This document shows, in pieces, positions 1 to 8,692 of a DNA stretch of 64,000 bases. Within the stretch, counting starts at the first letter, position 1. Every line of letters begins with the position of its first letter. Made by a program: the position numbers and the translations under genes. The DNA lies in NCBI GenBank assembly GCA_002449395.1, contig DKDP01000003.1:1-64000 (forward strand), read 5' to 3'. The stretch comes from Ruminococcaceae bacterium UBA6845 (GTDB lineage: Bacteria; Bacillota; Clostridia; Oscillospirales; Acutalibacteraceae). The notes under the pieces were generated by a model that saw nothing but the letters and a program-made list of their open reading frames with translations, searched no databases and was not told the origin of the DNA.

Positions 1-150
1 CCATTTTTTATGGACTTGTTCAGTCGCAGCGTCTCGGCTTGGTTTTTTATGAATTGTTTATGATGGCGTGCCTTTAAGAGACAGAGAAAATAAAGACAGG
101 GTTAAAAGTGATTAGTGCCTCGATCGGCACGGGTATAATAAACAGTAAAA

Positions 151-173
151 CAGGCGGTTCACTGAACCGCCTG
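151..173 (-). terminator. hairpin terminator after asnB
   Basis: A perfect GC-rich inverted repeat (CAGGCGGTTC / GAACCGCCTG) lies 10 bases past the asnB stop and is followed on the minus strand by TTTTACTGTTT. It fits an intrinsic terminator. The rest of bases 1-150 shows one small hairpin (GTGCC/GGCAC near 116-131) and no convincing gene. Confidence 0.7.
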
Positions 174-182
174 CTTTGCTGT

Positions 183-1760
183 TTATTTACCGCTGTCGCC
201 GTAGTTGGAGAGAACTCTTGCGGACGGGTCGTTAACGTCGCAGCCCTCCCAGCTCTTGTTCGGCATCCAGAAGTCAACAATCATCTGTGACTGACCGGGA
301 TAATACTTTTCAAAAATCTCTCTGTAAAGAAGAGATTCCTTTGTAAACGGCTTTGCGTGATCGTACTTCTCGCATTTCTCGGCAAACTCCTCGTCGGTAT
401 AGTATGTGCTTGCAAACTCCTTGAGGTAATCGACCATTGAATGACCGACAGCGTCGGAAAATGCCGCTTTTTCACGGTAAAGAATGTCGTGCGGAAGATA
501 ATCTCCCTCAAATGCGTGACGGAGAAGGTACTTGCCCTTGCCGTACTTGTTGAGCTTTTTCTCGGGATCAACGGACATAACGTATTTTACAAAATCAAGA
601 TCGCCGAACGGAACACGTGCCTCAAGGCTGTTTACCGAAATGCAACGGTCGGCACGAAGAACATCGTACATATGAAGCTCACGGATTCTCTTCTGTGATT
701 CTTTCTGGAACTCCTCGGCTGACGGAGCAAAGTCCGTGTACTTATAGCCGAAAAGCTCATCGGAAATCTCACCTGTCAGAAGAACTCTGATATCCGTGTT
801 CTCATGAATCCATTTGCAGAGAAGATACATACCCATCGAGGCACGGATCGTTGTAATGTCAAAGGTTCCGAGGAGATGAATAACATCGTCGAGCGAGTCG
901 AGAACCTGCTGCTTTGTCATAATAACCTCGGTATGATCGCTGCCAATGTAATCCGCAACCTGCTTTGCATACTTGAGGTCGATTGCATCCTCGCTCATAC
1001 CGATTGCAAATGTACGGATCGGCTTAGCACTCTTTTTCTGAGCGATTGCACAAACAAGAGAAGAATCAAGTCCGCCCGAAAGGAGGAATCCAACCTTTGC
1101 GTCGGCAACAAGTCTTTTTTCAACGCCTGCAACAAGTTTGTCGTGAATCTTTGAGCAGATCTCGTCAAGCGAATCGTAGCTGACTTCATCAACTGCGGCA
1201 ATATCGCAGTAGCAATGAAATTCGCCGTCCTTGTAATAGTGTCCCGGAGGGAACGGCATAATATCCTTGCACATTTCTACAAGGTTCTTTGCCTCGCTTG
1301 CAAAAACAACCGTACCCTTTTTGTCGTGACCGTAGTAAAGAGGTCTGATACCGATCGGATCTCTTGCGGCAATGTATTCGCCTGTTTCACCGTCGTAGAT
1401 AATCATTGCAAACTCGGCGTCAAGCATCTTGAACATATCAACGCCGTACTCACGGTACATCGGAAGAATGATCTCACAGTCGGAGCCGCTCTTGAACGAG
1501 TATTTTTTGCTGAGTTCATCTTTCATCTTCTCAAAGCCGTAAAGCTCGCCGTTGCAAATTGCGTAGCTTCCGTCAAGCTCAAACGGCTGCATTCCGTCGG
1601 GAGTGAGACCCATAATAGAAAGACGGTGAAAGCCTAAAAGACCCTTGCCCGTATCAACGATACGGCTGTCATCGGGTCCTCTGGATACCGTCTTTTCAAA
1701 TCCTTTTTTAAATTCCTCAAAATCGTCACAGCTGTCGCAGTAACCCATAATTGAACACAT
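183..1760 (-). CDS. asnB: asparagine synthase (glutamine-hydrolysing)
   Basis: Makes asparagine from aspartate, ATP and glutamine-derived ammonia in the cytoplasm. The 525-residue protein starts MCSIMGY, so Cys2 is the class II amidotransferase nucleophile once Met1 is removed. HRLSI (45-49), CNGELY (69-74) and SDCE (93-96) are glutaminase-pocket motifs. The synthetase domain carries the pyrophosphate loop SGGLDSS (228-234). Length matches bacterial AsnB of the E. coli type. The start has a GGAGG ribosome site about 8 bases upstream. The gene is monocistronic between a terminator and a T-box leader whose specifier reads Asn, so it should be switched on when tRNA-Asn is uncharged. Family assignment is secure. 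Confidence 0.96.
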   Translation of the reverse strand: MCSIMGYCDSCDDFEEFKKGFEKTVSRGPDDSRIVDTGKGLLGFHRLSIMGLTPDGMQPFELDGSYAICNGELYGFEKMKDELSKKYSFKSGSDCEIILPMYREYGVDMFKMLDAEFAMIIYDGETGEYIAARDPIGIRPLYYGHDKKGTVVFASEAKNLVEMCKDIMPFPPGHYYKDGEFHCYCDIAAVDEVSYDSLDEICSKIHDKLVAGVEKRLVADAKVGFLLSGGLDSSLVCAIAQKKSAKPIRTFAIGMSEDAIDLKYAKQVADYIGSDHTEVIMTKQQVLDSLDDVIHLLGTFDITTIRASMGMYLLCKWIHENTDIRVLLTGEISDELFGYKYTDFAPSAEEFQKESQKRIRELHMYDVLRADRCISVNSLEARVPFGDLDFVKYVMSVDPEKKLNKYGKGKYLLRHAFEGDYLPHDILYREKAAFSDAVGHSMVDYLKEFASTYYTDEEFAEKCEKYDHAKPFTKESLLYREIFEKYYPGQSQMIVDFWMPNKSWEGCDVNDPSARVLSNYGDSGK

Positions 1761-1771
1761 AATAAAATCCT

Positions 1772-2012
1772 CCGTGAATTTTTTTCAGCATAGAATAGGG
1801 CAGGTGCCGTAACCCGCTGTGCCACCTATTTTTTGTCTTTGGGATCTCAGTCAAGATCCTGTCACTGTAACGGTTGACATCCGTCTCACCTACTTGAAAA
1901 TCTTTCGGATCGAGGCTCGTCGGATGTTATTCGGGCAGATTCCGCTGTGCGGCTTTCACCGTTCCGCACTCTCTGAGAGTGAACCTCTGCCTTACTTCTT
2001 CCGACTCAAACG
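1772..2012 (-). promoter_or_regulatory. T-box leader, tRNA-Asn specific
   Basis: Read on the minus strand, this leader has the full T-box plan. Stem I closes with GTCGGA (2000-2005) pairing to TCCGAC (1919-1924), and its terminal part has the AGAGAG and GGTGAAAG interdigitated-loop motifs. The specifier bulge just 5' of the closing strand reads AAC (1926-1928), an Asn codon. Stem III is GGATCT/AGATCC (about 1841-1858). The antiterminator is AATAGG...CCTATT around the T-box bulge UGGC (about 1795-1830). UGGC would pair with a GCCA tRNA end, and tRNA-Asn carries discriminator G, so both contacts agree on Asn. No U-tract terminator is visible before the asnB start, so the mode of control is uncertain. 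Confidence 0.88.
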
Positions 2013-2131
2013 CCGATAGTTATTATTAAATTAATATCCTTTTTATGTGCCTTGGCTGCCGCATCGGTTTTACCCTCTGCGGCAACGCAAAGCCATAAAT
2101 GAGAAAGGATAAATAAAAGGGGAAAGCTAAA

Positions 2132-4228
2132 TTATTTAACGCCGAAGAGGAGATCGCCGTAGGTCGGGAACGGCCAGTAGCTCTCTGCCGTGATCGTCTC
2201 CGCCTCGTCGCAGGCGATACGAAGAACGGACATCTTCGGAAGAACATCGTCACGGATAGCCTCGGAAGCCTCGGTGATATCCTTGATGGTGTTGTACTTA
2301 ACAAGTGCGGTTTCAAGCTCCTTTGTTGCGGCGTCCATTTCGTCAACAAGAACGGAGAGCTTCTTGAGCATATCCTCCTCATACTTTACTGAAATGCCTG
2401 CAACAGAGTTCTTCTTTGCACTGTAAGCGGTTGCAATATCGGAAACATACTTCTCAACGGCGGGAATGATTTCTTTCCTTGCCATATCGACCATTGTGTT
2501 GCCCTCGATGTTAACCGTCTTGCAGTAGTTTTCAAGGGTGATCTCGTAACGTGATACGATCTCGGCAGGTGAGAAGATCTTGTGAGCGGTGAGCATATCG
2601 ACATTCTTCTTCTCGAGAAGAGCGGGAAGTGCGTCGGGAGTTGTACGGAGGTTAAGAAGTCCTCTCTTCTCCGTTGCTTCCTTGATCCAAGCGTCATCGT
2701 AGCCGTTGCCGTTGAAGATGATTCTCTTATGATCCTTGATCGTCTTTTTAATCATATCGTGGAGGGCTGTCTCAAAATCATCAACGCCCTCAAGACGGTC
2801 TGCGTAGATTTTAAGGCTCTCTGCAACTGCGGCGTTGAGCATAATGTTTGTGCAGGCGATGCTGTTTGCCGAGCCGAGCATACGGAACTCAAACTTGTTG
2901 CCTGTGAACGCAAACGGTGAAGTACGGTTTCTGTCCGTTGTGTCTCTGAAGAACTTCGGAAGAACGTGAACACCGAGCTTCATAACGGTCTTTTCCGCTC
3001 CGCTGTACGGCTTGTCGCTTTCGATAGCCTCAAGAACTTCTGTAAGCTCGTCACCGAGGAAGATGGAGACAACTGCCGGAGGAGCTTCGTTTGCACCGAG
3101 TCTGTGATCGTTGCCTGCGGTTGCGACGGAGAGACGGAGAAGATCCTGATAATCATCAACCGCCTTGATTACAGCGCAGAGGAAAAGCAAAAATTGAGCA
3201 TTTTCATAAGGAGTTTCACCGGGAGTGAGGAGATTAACACCGGTGTCGGTTGCCATTGACCAGTTGTTGTGCTTTCCGCTGCCGTTTACGCCTGCGAACG
3301 GCTTCTCGTGAAGGAGACAGACAAGGCCGTGTTTTGCGGCGACTTTCTGCATAATCTCCATTGTGATCTGGTTGTGATCCGTAGCAATGTTGGTTGTTGA
3401 ATATATCGGTGCAAGCTCGTGCTGAGCGGGAGCAACCTCGTTGTGCTCTGTCTTTGCAAGGATGCCGAGCTTCCAGAGTTCCTCGTTAAGGTCTGCCATA
3501 TATTCGGCAACTCTCGGCTTGATAACGCCGAAATAGTGATCGTCCATTTCCTGACCCTTAGGCGGCTTTGCACCGAAAAGGGTTCTGCCTGTGAATTTAA
3601 GATCCTTACGCTTCTCATACATTTCCTTATCAACAAGGAAATATTCCTGCTCCGGACCGACCGAGGTGCGAACGCACTTTACATCTTCGTTACCGAAGAG
3701 CTTGAGGATTCTCATTGCCTGCTTGTTAAGAGCCTGCATTGAACGAAGAAGCGGGGTTTTCTTATCGAGCGCCTCGCCGCCGTATGAGCAGAAAGCGGTG
3801 GGAATGCAAAGGGTTTTATCCTTGATAAATGCATATGATGTGGGATCCCATGCGGTATAGCCTCTTGCCTCGAAAGTGGCACGAAGTCCGCCTGAGGGGA
3901 AAGAAGATGCGTCGGGCTCGCCCTTGATAAGCTCCTTGCCCGAAAATTCCATAATTACTCTGCCGTCGGGAGCGGGAGAGATAAAGCTGTCGTGCTTCTC
4001 AGCCGTGATACCCGTAAGCGGCTGGAACCAGTGTGTGAAATGAGTTGCACCGTGTGCGACCGCCCAGTCTTTCATTGCTTCTGCGACTGCGTTTGCAACT
4101 TCGGGATTAAGGCTTCTGCCCTCGTCAATGGTTCTCTTCAGTGAACGGTAAACGCTTGTTGACAAATTAGCTTTCATCACCCTGTCGTCAAAAACAAGAC
4201 TTCCGAAATACTCCGGTACGGTTTTCAT
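2132..4228 (-). CDS. glnN: glutamine synthetase type III
   Basis: ATP-dependent amidation of glutamate. The roughly 698-residue length and the GSIII-specific stretches [34 protein letters not shown] and [13 protein letters not shown] separate it from GSI (about 440 residues) and GSII. The Glu and His metal/glutamate ligands lie in these blocks. I chose the ATG at 4228 because GGAG sits 8 bases upstream; a GTG at 4237 is in frame but overlaps the ribosome site. The gene is alone in its transcript, facing away from the glutamate synthase cluster, and sits behind a leader with two terminators. A second glutamine synthetase of a different type lies 4.5 kb away. Very confident on family. Confidence 0.96.
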   Translation of the reverse strand: MKTVPEYFGSLVFDDRVMKANLSTSVYRSLKRTIDEGRSLNPEVANAVAEAMKDWAVAHGATHFTHWFQPLTGITAEKHDSFISPAPDGRVIMEFSGKELIKGEPDASSFPSGGLRATFEARGYTAWDPTSYAFIKDKTLCIPTAFCSYGGEALDKKTPLLRSMQALNKQAMRILKLFGNEDVKCVRTSVGPEQEYFLVDKEMYEKRKDLKFTGRTLFGAKPPKGQEMDDHYFGVIKPRVAEYMADLNEELWKLGILAKTEHNEVAPAQHELAPIYSTTNIATDHNQITMEIMQKVAAKHGLVCLLHEKPFAGVNGSGKHNNWSMATDTGVNLLTPGETPYENAQFLLFLCAVIKAVDDYQDLLRLSVATAGNDHRLGANEAPPAVVSIFLGDELTEVLEAIESDKPYSGAEKTVMKLGVHVLPKFFRDTTDRNRTSPFAFTGNKFEFRMLGSANSIACTNIMLNAAVAESLKIYADRLEGVDDFETALHDMIKKTIKDHKRIIFNGNGYDDAWIKEATEKRGLLNLRTTPDALPALLEKKNVDMLTAHKIFSPAEIVSRYEITLENYCKTVNIEGNTMVDMARKEIIPAVEKYVSDIATAYSAKKNSVAGISVKYEEDMLKKLSVLVDEMDAATKELETALVKYNTIKDITEASEAIRDDVLPKMSVLRIACDEAETITAESYWPFPTYGDLLFGVK

Positions 4229-4237
4229 AACCAACAC

Positions 4238-4421
4238 TCCTTTAAATAAAAATTAAAAACGGGGCAGTAAGCCTGTGATAATATCACATCAAGACTCCAT
4301 TGCCCCGTTAAATATACTGTTGTGAATTTTTTGCAATGTTTCAACGCCGAAAGCGGCGTGCTGTAAGAAATTAAAAAAGGCGTCAGAGAGCTCCATTACT
4401 CTCAGACGCCTTTGCCTTTAT
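4238..4421 (-). promoter_or_regulatory. glnN leader with two terminators and AAUGGA hexaloops
   Basis: The predicted RNA starts near 4421. Hairpin 1 (4379-4410) pairs GGCGTC...GACGCC and then GAGAGT/GCTCTC around the six-base loop AATGGA (4392-4397), and is followed by a T-run. Hairpin 2 (4259-4308) is a terminator, ACGGGGCA/TGCCCCGT followed by TTTTAATTTTT, ending about 14 bases before the ribosome site. Inside its 5' arm a competing short stem GGGGC/GTCTT would present the same loop AATGGA (4296-4301). ANTAR proteins are known to bind hairpins with six-base loops having A at position 1 and G at position 4, and to block overlapping terminators. The match is seen; the function is inferred. 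Hairpin 1 could also serve as terminator for the upstream lipoprotein gene. Confidence 0.6.
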
Positions 4422-4427
4422 GCCGTC

Positions 4428-4455
4428 ATTATAACGCAGAAATTTATTTTGTCAA
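4428..4455 (-). promoter_or_regulatory. promoter of glnN
   Basis: Minus-strand TTGACA (about 4450-4455) and TATAAT (4428-4433) with a spacer of 16-17 bases. It lies between the upstream lipoprotein gene and the glnN leader. Confidence 0.75.
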
Positions 4456-4473
4456 CCCTTTTTTACAAATTTT

Positions 4474-5049
4474 TTAAAATAATTTTTCCCGAAATTCTTT
4501 TTCTACCTTATCATATGTTTCTGCGGTTTCGAGTGACACCCCATCGGAATAATCTTCCATAATCTTGTTCCATTTCTGTGAACTTTCGTCTGTACGCTCG
4601 GCAATAATATCGGGAATCAGTCTGCCGTCTAAGTAAGCGTACCTCGTTATCCTGTCACGCTCCGAGCCGCCGATTGCAATAATTATTCCGTCCCTGCCGC
4701 AGGTGATTCGTGAGTGACCCGAAAAGTCTGTCATTGTTCCGATGTGATCGGCTTTTCCCGTTATCGGATTGAAACGGTAAACATAAATATCACGGTATGA
4801 CGCCGACGAAGTGCGCTTGCCCCAAACTATCAGTTCCGCCGTGCCGTCGTCGTCGAAGTCAAAAAGTGCGTATGTCGGCAGGGTGTCGGGACGGTTATTC
4901 CGATAGCGGTAAATGTTCTCGATCAAACGCTTTTTATATGCCGTGAGGATCGGGGGATCGCCGACCGTTGTGCTTGCTGTTCGGCTCTCGGCGCACGAGG
5001 ACAAAATAAACGCAGTCAAAAATATAACAATCAGCGCACATTTTTTCAT
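4474..5049 (-). CDS. putative lipoprotein
   Basis: A 191-residue exported protein of unknown function. Residues 1-18 form a signal peptide (MKK, hydrophobic run) ending in the lipobox LSSC with Cys19 as the lipidation site, so it should be anchored on the outer face of the membrane. The segment FDFDDDGTAEL (around residues 68-78) resembles the Asp-rich calcium-binding turn of VCBS/FG-GAP-type repeats, and several short strands follow. It lies upstream of glnN in the same direction but is separated from it by a promoter and a terminator-like hairpin, so a functional link to nitrogen metabolism is not supported. Confidence 0.75.
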   Translation of the reverse strand: MKKCALIVIFLTAFILSSCAESRTASTTVGDPPILTAYKKRLIENIYRYRNNRPDTLPTYALFDFDDDGTAELIVWGKRTSSASYRDIYVYRFNPITGKADHIGTMTDFSGHSRITCGRDGIIIAIGGSERDRITRYAYLDGRLIPDIIAERTDESSQKWNKIMEDYSDGVSLETAETYDKVEKEFREKLF

Positions 5050-5163
5050 TAATATATGTCACCTCGGTTCATTAAATAATTATTAAAGTCAATATCAATA
5101 AATGTCATAAAGAATCCGTCTGTTTTTTCGGCGGTTTGCAGAGTCTTTGCAACCTCAATAACA

Positions 5164-5192
5164 TTGACAAAAAACTTATAATATGGTAAAAT
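5164..5192 (+). promoter_or_regulatory. promoter of the glutamate synthase operon
   Basis: TTGACA (5164-5169), a 17-base spacer, and TAAAAT (5187-5192). A better-looking TATAAT at 5177 is only 7 bases from the -35 box and cannot pair with it. Transcription should begin near 5199. Confidence 0.65.
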
Positions 5193-5209
5193 GCCGTATC
5201 AATGAGCAA

Positions 5210-5264
5210 AGGCGTTCATTCGGGCATGGGTCAACCGACCCCTGTCGGAATGGGCGTCTTTTTT
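5210..5264 (+). promoter_or_regulatory. leader terminator (attenuator) before gltA
   Basis: A 12-pair stem, AGGCGTTCATTC with GAATGGGCGTCT (three G-U pairs), encloses an inner GGGTC/GACCC hairpin and is followed by TTTTTT. It starts about 10 bases after the predicted transcription start and ends 25 bases before the first gene. The upstream gene points away, so this terminator cannot serve it and is best read as an attenuator. The bases GCAAAGGCGT at its foot also occur at the same position in the glnN leader. Confidence 0.65.
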
Positions 5265-5289
5265 ATTTCAAAAGAAAGGAAGATCTCAT

Positions 5290-6381
5290 ATGAAAAGAGA
5301 GGGAGAAATCCGCATACCGTCGGGCTGTGCCGTTTCCGCCGTGATATCACGTGACGGAAATCTTATGACGGGTGAGGATGTTATCAAAAGTATGATCCCG
5401 ATGCACGACCGTTCCAACGGACTGGGCGGCGGATTTGCGGGATACGGCATTTATCCCGAATACCGTGACTTTTACGCTTTCCACATTTTCTTTGACAGCA
5501 ATGATTCAAGGGTGGAATGTGAACGCTTTCTGAAAGAAAATTTTGAGATTGTCAAGGCGGAGTCGGTTCCGATAAGGAAAATTCCCGAGATAACCGATGT
5601 CCCGTATATATGGCGCTATTTTGTTGCGCCGTTTGCCTCGGTGCTTTCACGTCTCCAGCTTGACGAAAAAACCTATGTTGCAAGGACGGTTATGGATATC
5701 AATACCCGAATCAAGGGCGCATATGTCTTTTCAAGCGGCAAGAATATGGGATGCTTTAAGGCGGTGGGATTTCCCGAAGACGTCGGCAGATTTTACCGAT
5801 TGGAGGAGTATGAGGGATATTCGTGGACGGCTCACGGCAGATATCCGACAAACACTCCCGGCTGGTGGGGCGGTGCTCACCCGTTTTCCCTGCTTGATTT
5901 TTCCGTTGTTCACAACGGCGAAATCTCGTCCTACGACGCTAACCGCCGTTACATCGAGATGTTTGGCTACAAATGCACGCTCCAGACCGATACCGAGGTC
6001 ATAACCTATATTGCCGACTACCTTCTCAGGCGGCAGGGGCTTTCTCTCGAGGAAACCGCATCTGTTATCGCCGCTCCGTTTTGGAGCACGATTGAGGGAA
6101 TGGACGAAAAAGAGGCGGAGGAGCATGCATATCTCAGAAAAATGTATTCGGGTCTTCTGATCACGGGTCCGTTTTCCATTATATTGGGATTTGAGGGCGG
6201 CCTTATGGCTCTCAATGACAGACTGAAACTGCGTTCGATGGTTACTGCCGAAAAGGATGATAAGGTGTATATTGCCAGCGAAGAGGCGGCAATCCGAGCG
6301 ATGGCTCCCGACGCAGGCGAAATATATTCACCCGCAGGCGGCGAACCCGTTATAATCAGGGTAAAGGAGGGTGCTTACTGA
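5290..6381 (+). CDS. glutamate synthase, glutamine amidotransferase subunit
   Basis: 363 residues matching the class II glutaminase domain that forms the N-terminus of the usual roughly 1500-residue GltB, here a separate protein as in archaeal-type glutamate synthases. It should release ammonia from glutamine for the FMN subunit encoded next. Cys13 (SGCAVSAVI) is the likely nucleophile, which would need removal of a 12-residue propeptide. YSWTAHGRYPTNTPG, VVHNGEIS and LQTDTEVI are typical glutaminase motifs. The start has GAAAGGAAG upstream. Its stop overlaps the next start (TGATG), so translation is probably coupled. It is behind a leader attenuator. Family call firm; propeptide length inferred. 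Confidence 0.9.
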   Translation: MKREGEIRIPSGCAVSAVISRDGNLMTGEDVIKSMIPMHDRSNGLGGGFAGYGIYPEYRDFYAFHIFFDSNDSRVECERFLKENFEIVKAESVPIRKIPEITDVPYIWRYFVAPFASVLSRLQLDEKTYVARTVMDINTRIKGAYVFSSGKNMGCFKAVGFPEDVGRFYRLEEYEGYSWTAHGRYPTNTPGWWGGAHPFSLLDFSVVHNGEISSYDANRRYIEMFGYKCTLQTDTEVITYIADYLLRRQGLSLEETASVIAAPFWSTIEGMDEKEAEEHAYLRKMYSGLLITGPFSIILGFEGGLMALNDRLKLRSMVTAEKDDKVYIASEEAAIRAMAPDAGEIYSPAGGEPVIIRVKEGAY

Positions 6382-7886
6382 TGTTTCCGTCATATCTTAC
6401 ATCTGATTTTGAGGTTGTCAGAAACCCGTCCCGCTGTACCAACTGCCGAATTTGTGAAAAGCAGTGTGCAAACGGAGTTCATTCATACAGCGCAGACCTT
6501 AAAATGATGGTCAGCGACGAAACAAAGTGCGTCGACTGCCTGAGATGCGTAACGTATTGCCCGACAAGGGCGCTGAAAATTGTCAGAAATGACTGCTGTT
6601 TCAGGGAAAACGAAAACTGGAAAAGCGAAACGATAAAGGAAATATACAAGCAGGCGGACAGCGGCGGAGTTTTGCTCTCGTCAATGGGAAATCCGAAGCC
6701 CTTGCCGGTTTACTGGGATCGAATCCTCATAAACGCATCGCAGGTTACGAATCCTCCGATTGATCCCCTGCGTGAGCCGATGGAGACAAAGGTTTTCCTC
6801 GGCAAGAAGCCGTCGGAGATCAGGAGAAAAGCGGACGGAACGCTTGACACAAGTTTGCCGCCGCAGCTTGAGCTTGCAATGCCGGTGATGTTTTCGGCAA
6901 TGAGCTACGGTTCAATCAGCTACAATGCGCATAAAGGTCTTGCAAAGGCGGCGGAACAGCTCGGTATCTGCTATAACACGGGCGAGGGCGGACTGCACGA
7001 GGATTTTTACTGCTACGGCGAAAACACCGTCGTTCAGGTTGCCTCGGGTCGTTTCGGTGTTCACGAGGGCTATCTCAACGCAGGAGCGGCAATAGAGATC
7101 AAAATGGGTCAGGGCGCAAAGCCCGGTATAGGCGGACATTTGCCCGGCACAAAGACCGTCGGCGATATCGCCTGCACACGAATGATTCCCGAGGGCTCGG
7201 ACGCCATTTCACCTGCTCCGCACCACGATATATACTCAATTGAGGATCTCCGACAGCTTGTCTATTCGCTCAAGGAGGCTACAAATTATAAAAAGCCGAT
7301 CATTGTTAAGGTTGCCGCAGTTCATAACATCGCCGCAATAGCAAGCGGAATCGCACGAAGCGGAGCGGATATAATCGCTATCGACGGTTTCAGAGGCGGC
7401 ACGGGAGCGGCTCCCACGAGAATCCGTGACAACGTCGGAATACCGATCGAGCTTGCGCTTGCCGCAGTCGATCAGCGGCTCAGGGATGAGGGTATCAGGA
7501 ACAGCGTTTCGCTGATTGCCGGCGGAAGTATCAGGAGCGCCGCAGATGTTGTCAAGGCAATAGCCCTCGGTGCGGATGCCTGCTATATTGCAACCGCCGC
7601 CCTTATTGCAATGGGCTGTCACCTTTGCCGCAACTGCCAGTCCGGCAAGTGCAACTGGGGCATCGCAACCCAGGAGCCGGAGCTTGTCGAAAGGCTCGAT
7701 CCTCAAACGGCTTGCGGAAATCTTGTCAATCTGATGACAGCGTGGCAGAGAGAGATGAAAGAGATTATGGGCGGTATGGGCATTAACTCAATTGAGGCGC
7801 TCAAGGGTAACCGTCTGATGCTCAGGGGAATAGGCTTGACCGAGAAAGAGCTTGAAATTCTCGGGATATCACACGCAGGAGAGTAA
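6381..7886 (+). CDS. glutamate synthase, ferredoxin-FMN subunit (archaeal-type GltB)
   Basis: The synthase centre that reduces 2-oxoglutarate plus ammonia to glutamate. Residues 19-29 (C19, C22, C25, C29) and 50-60 (C50, C53, C56, C60) are two ferredoxin-type 4Fe-4S motifs fused to the N-terminus. The rest is the FMN-binding TIM barrel, with SYNAHKGLAKAAE, GEGGLHEDFY, GQGAKPGIGGHLPG and GFRGGTGAAPTRI, and a cysteine cluster CHLCRNCQSGKC (C413, C416, C419, C424) for the cluster near FMN. At 501 residues it lacks the glutaminase and GXGXG domains, which are encoded on either side. No GltD (beta subunit) gene is in the window, so electrons may come through ferredoxin. Confidence 0.92.
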   Translation: MFPSYLTSDFEVVRNPSRCTNCRICEKQCANGVHSYSADLKMMVSDETKCVDCLRCVTYCPTRALKIVRNDCCFRENENWKSETIKEIYKQADSGGVLLSSMGNPKPLPVYWDRILINASQVTNPPIDPLREPMETKVFLGKKPSEIRRKADGTLDTSLPPQLELAMPVMFSAMSYGSISYNAHKGLAKAAEQLGICYNTGEGGLHEDFYCYGENTVVQVASGRFGVHEGYLNAGAAIEIKMGQGAKPGIGGHLPGTKTVGDIACTRMIPEGSDAISPAPHHDIYSIEDLRQLVYSLKEATNYKKPIIVKVAAVHNIAAIASGIARSGADIIAIDGFRGGTGAAPTRIRDNVGIPIELALAAVDQRLRDEGIRNSVSLIAGGSIRSAADVVKAIALGADACYIATAALIAMGCHLCRNCQSGKCNWGIATQEPELVERLDPQTACGNLVNLMTAWQREMKEIMGGMGINSIEALKGNRLMLRGIGLTEKELEILGISHAGE

Positions 7887-7954
7887 GTTTACGCTCCGAA
7901 AATCAAAAAAATTTTTACAAATACTTTAAATTGGAATAAAAGGTGTGATATAAT

Positions 7955-8674
7955 ATGTTAATAGATGCAAAGGGTCTTGATTTTACTGCGCTCAATGAGA
8001 TTATAAAAGGCTCGGACGGCGACTGCGAGATAGACAATTGCCTTGGGCAGAGATTTATTGCCGACGGCCTCGGAGGCGGCGAAGTCAGGATAAACGGTAT
8101 ACCGGGAAATGCGCTCGGAGCCTATCTCAACGGAGCACAGATTACCGTCAACGGCAATGCGCAGGATGCGGTCGGAGATACGATGAACGGCGGAAAAATC
8201 ATTGTTCACGGAAGTATCGGCGATACGGCAGGCTACGCAATGCGAGGCGGCGAAATTTACGTTGAGAAAAATGCGGGTTACCGGGCGGGAATCCATATGA
8301 AGGAATACCGTGGCAAAAAGCCGGTGATCGTCATCGGCGGCAGGACAGGCAGTTTCCTCGGCGAGTATCAGGCAGGCGGTCTGATAATTGTCCTCGGCAG
8401 GAACACCGATGGGAAGCCGACGGTCGGCAACTTCCCATGCACGGGAATGCACGGCGGCAAGATGGTTCTCAGAGGCTCGGTTGACGGAATAAAATTCCCG
8501 AGTCAGGTAACGCTCAGAGCCGCATCCGACGGGGATATGGCGGAGATTATGCCGTTCCTTAAAAAATACTGCGAATACTTCAATCTTGATATAGACGAGC
8601 TGACGGATGAGCCGTTTACGGTGATCACTCCCGACAGCGGAAAACCGTATAAACAGATGTACGTTGCAAACTGA
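7955..8674 (+). CDS. glutamate synthase GXGXG (C-terminal) domain protein
   Basis: 239 residues corresponding to the right-handed beta-helix at the C-terminus of standard GltB, here free-standing. Repeated short glycine-containing turns such as DAVGDTMNGG, GDTAGYAMRGG and NAGYRAGIHMK mark the GXGXG fold, known to hold the ammonia-channel architecture in GltB and also found in formylmethanofuran dehydrogenase subunit C. AAAGGTG lies 8 bases before the ATG. It completes a three-protein glutamate synthase with the two genes upstream. A 68-base gap precedes it with no clear terminator, so it is probably in the same transcript. Confidence 0.88.
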   Translation: MLIDAKGLDFTALNEIIKGSDGDCEIDNCLGQRFIADGLGGGEVRINGIPGNALGAYLNGAQITVNGNAQDAVGDTMNGGKIIVHGSIGDTAGYAMRGGEIYVEKNAGYRAGIHMKEYRGKKPVIVIGGRTGSFLGEYQAGGLIIVLGRNTDGKPTVGNFPCTGMHGGKMVLRGSVDGIKFPSQVTLRAASDGDMAEIMPFLKKYCEYFNLDIDELTDEPFTVITPDSGKPYKQMYVAN

Positions 8675-8692
8675 TAAAGGTAGGTAACTGTT

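Noticed and set aside
5164..5182. TTGACA followed by TATAAT before gltA
   Set aside because: Only a 7-base spacer; the TAAAAT at 5187 has the right 17-base spacing and was used instead.
5210..5264. Glutamine riboswitch before gltA
   Set aside because: No match to the glnA or downstream-peptide motifs was seen; only a terminator hairpin is supported.
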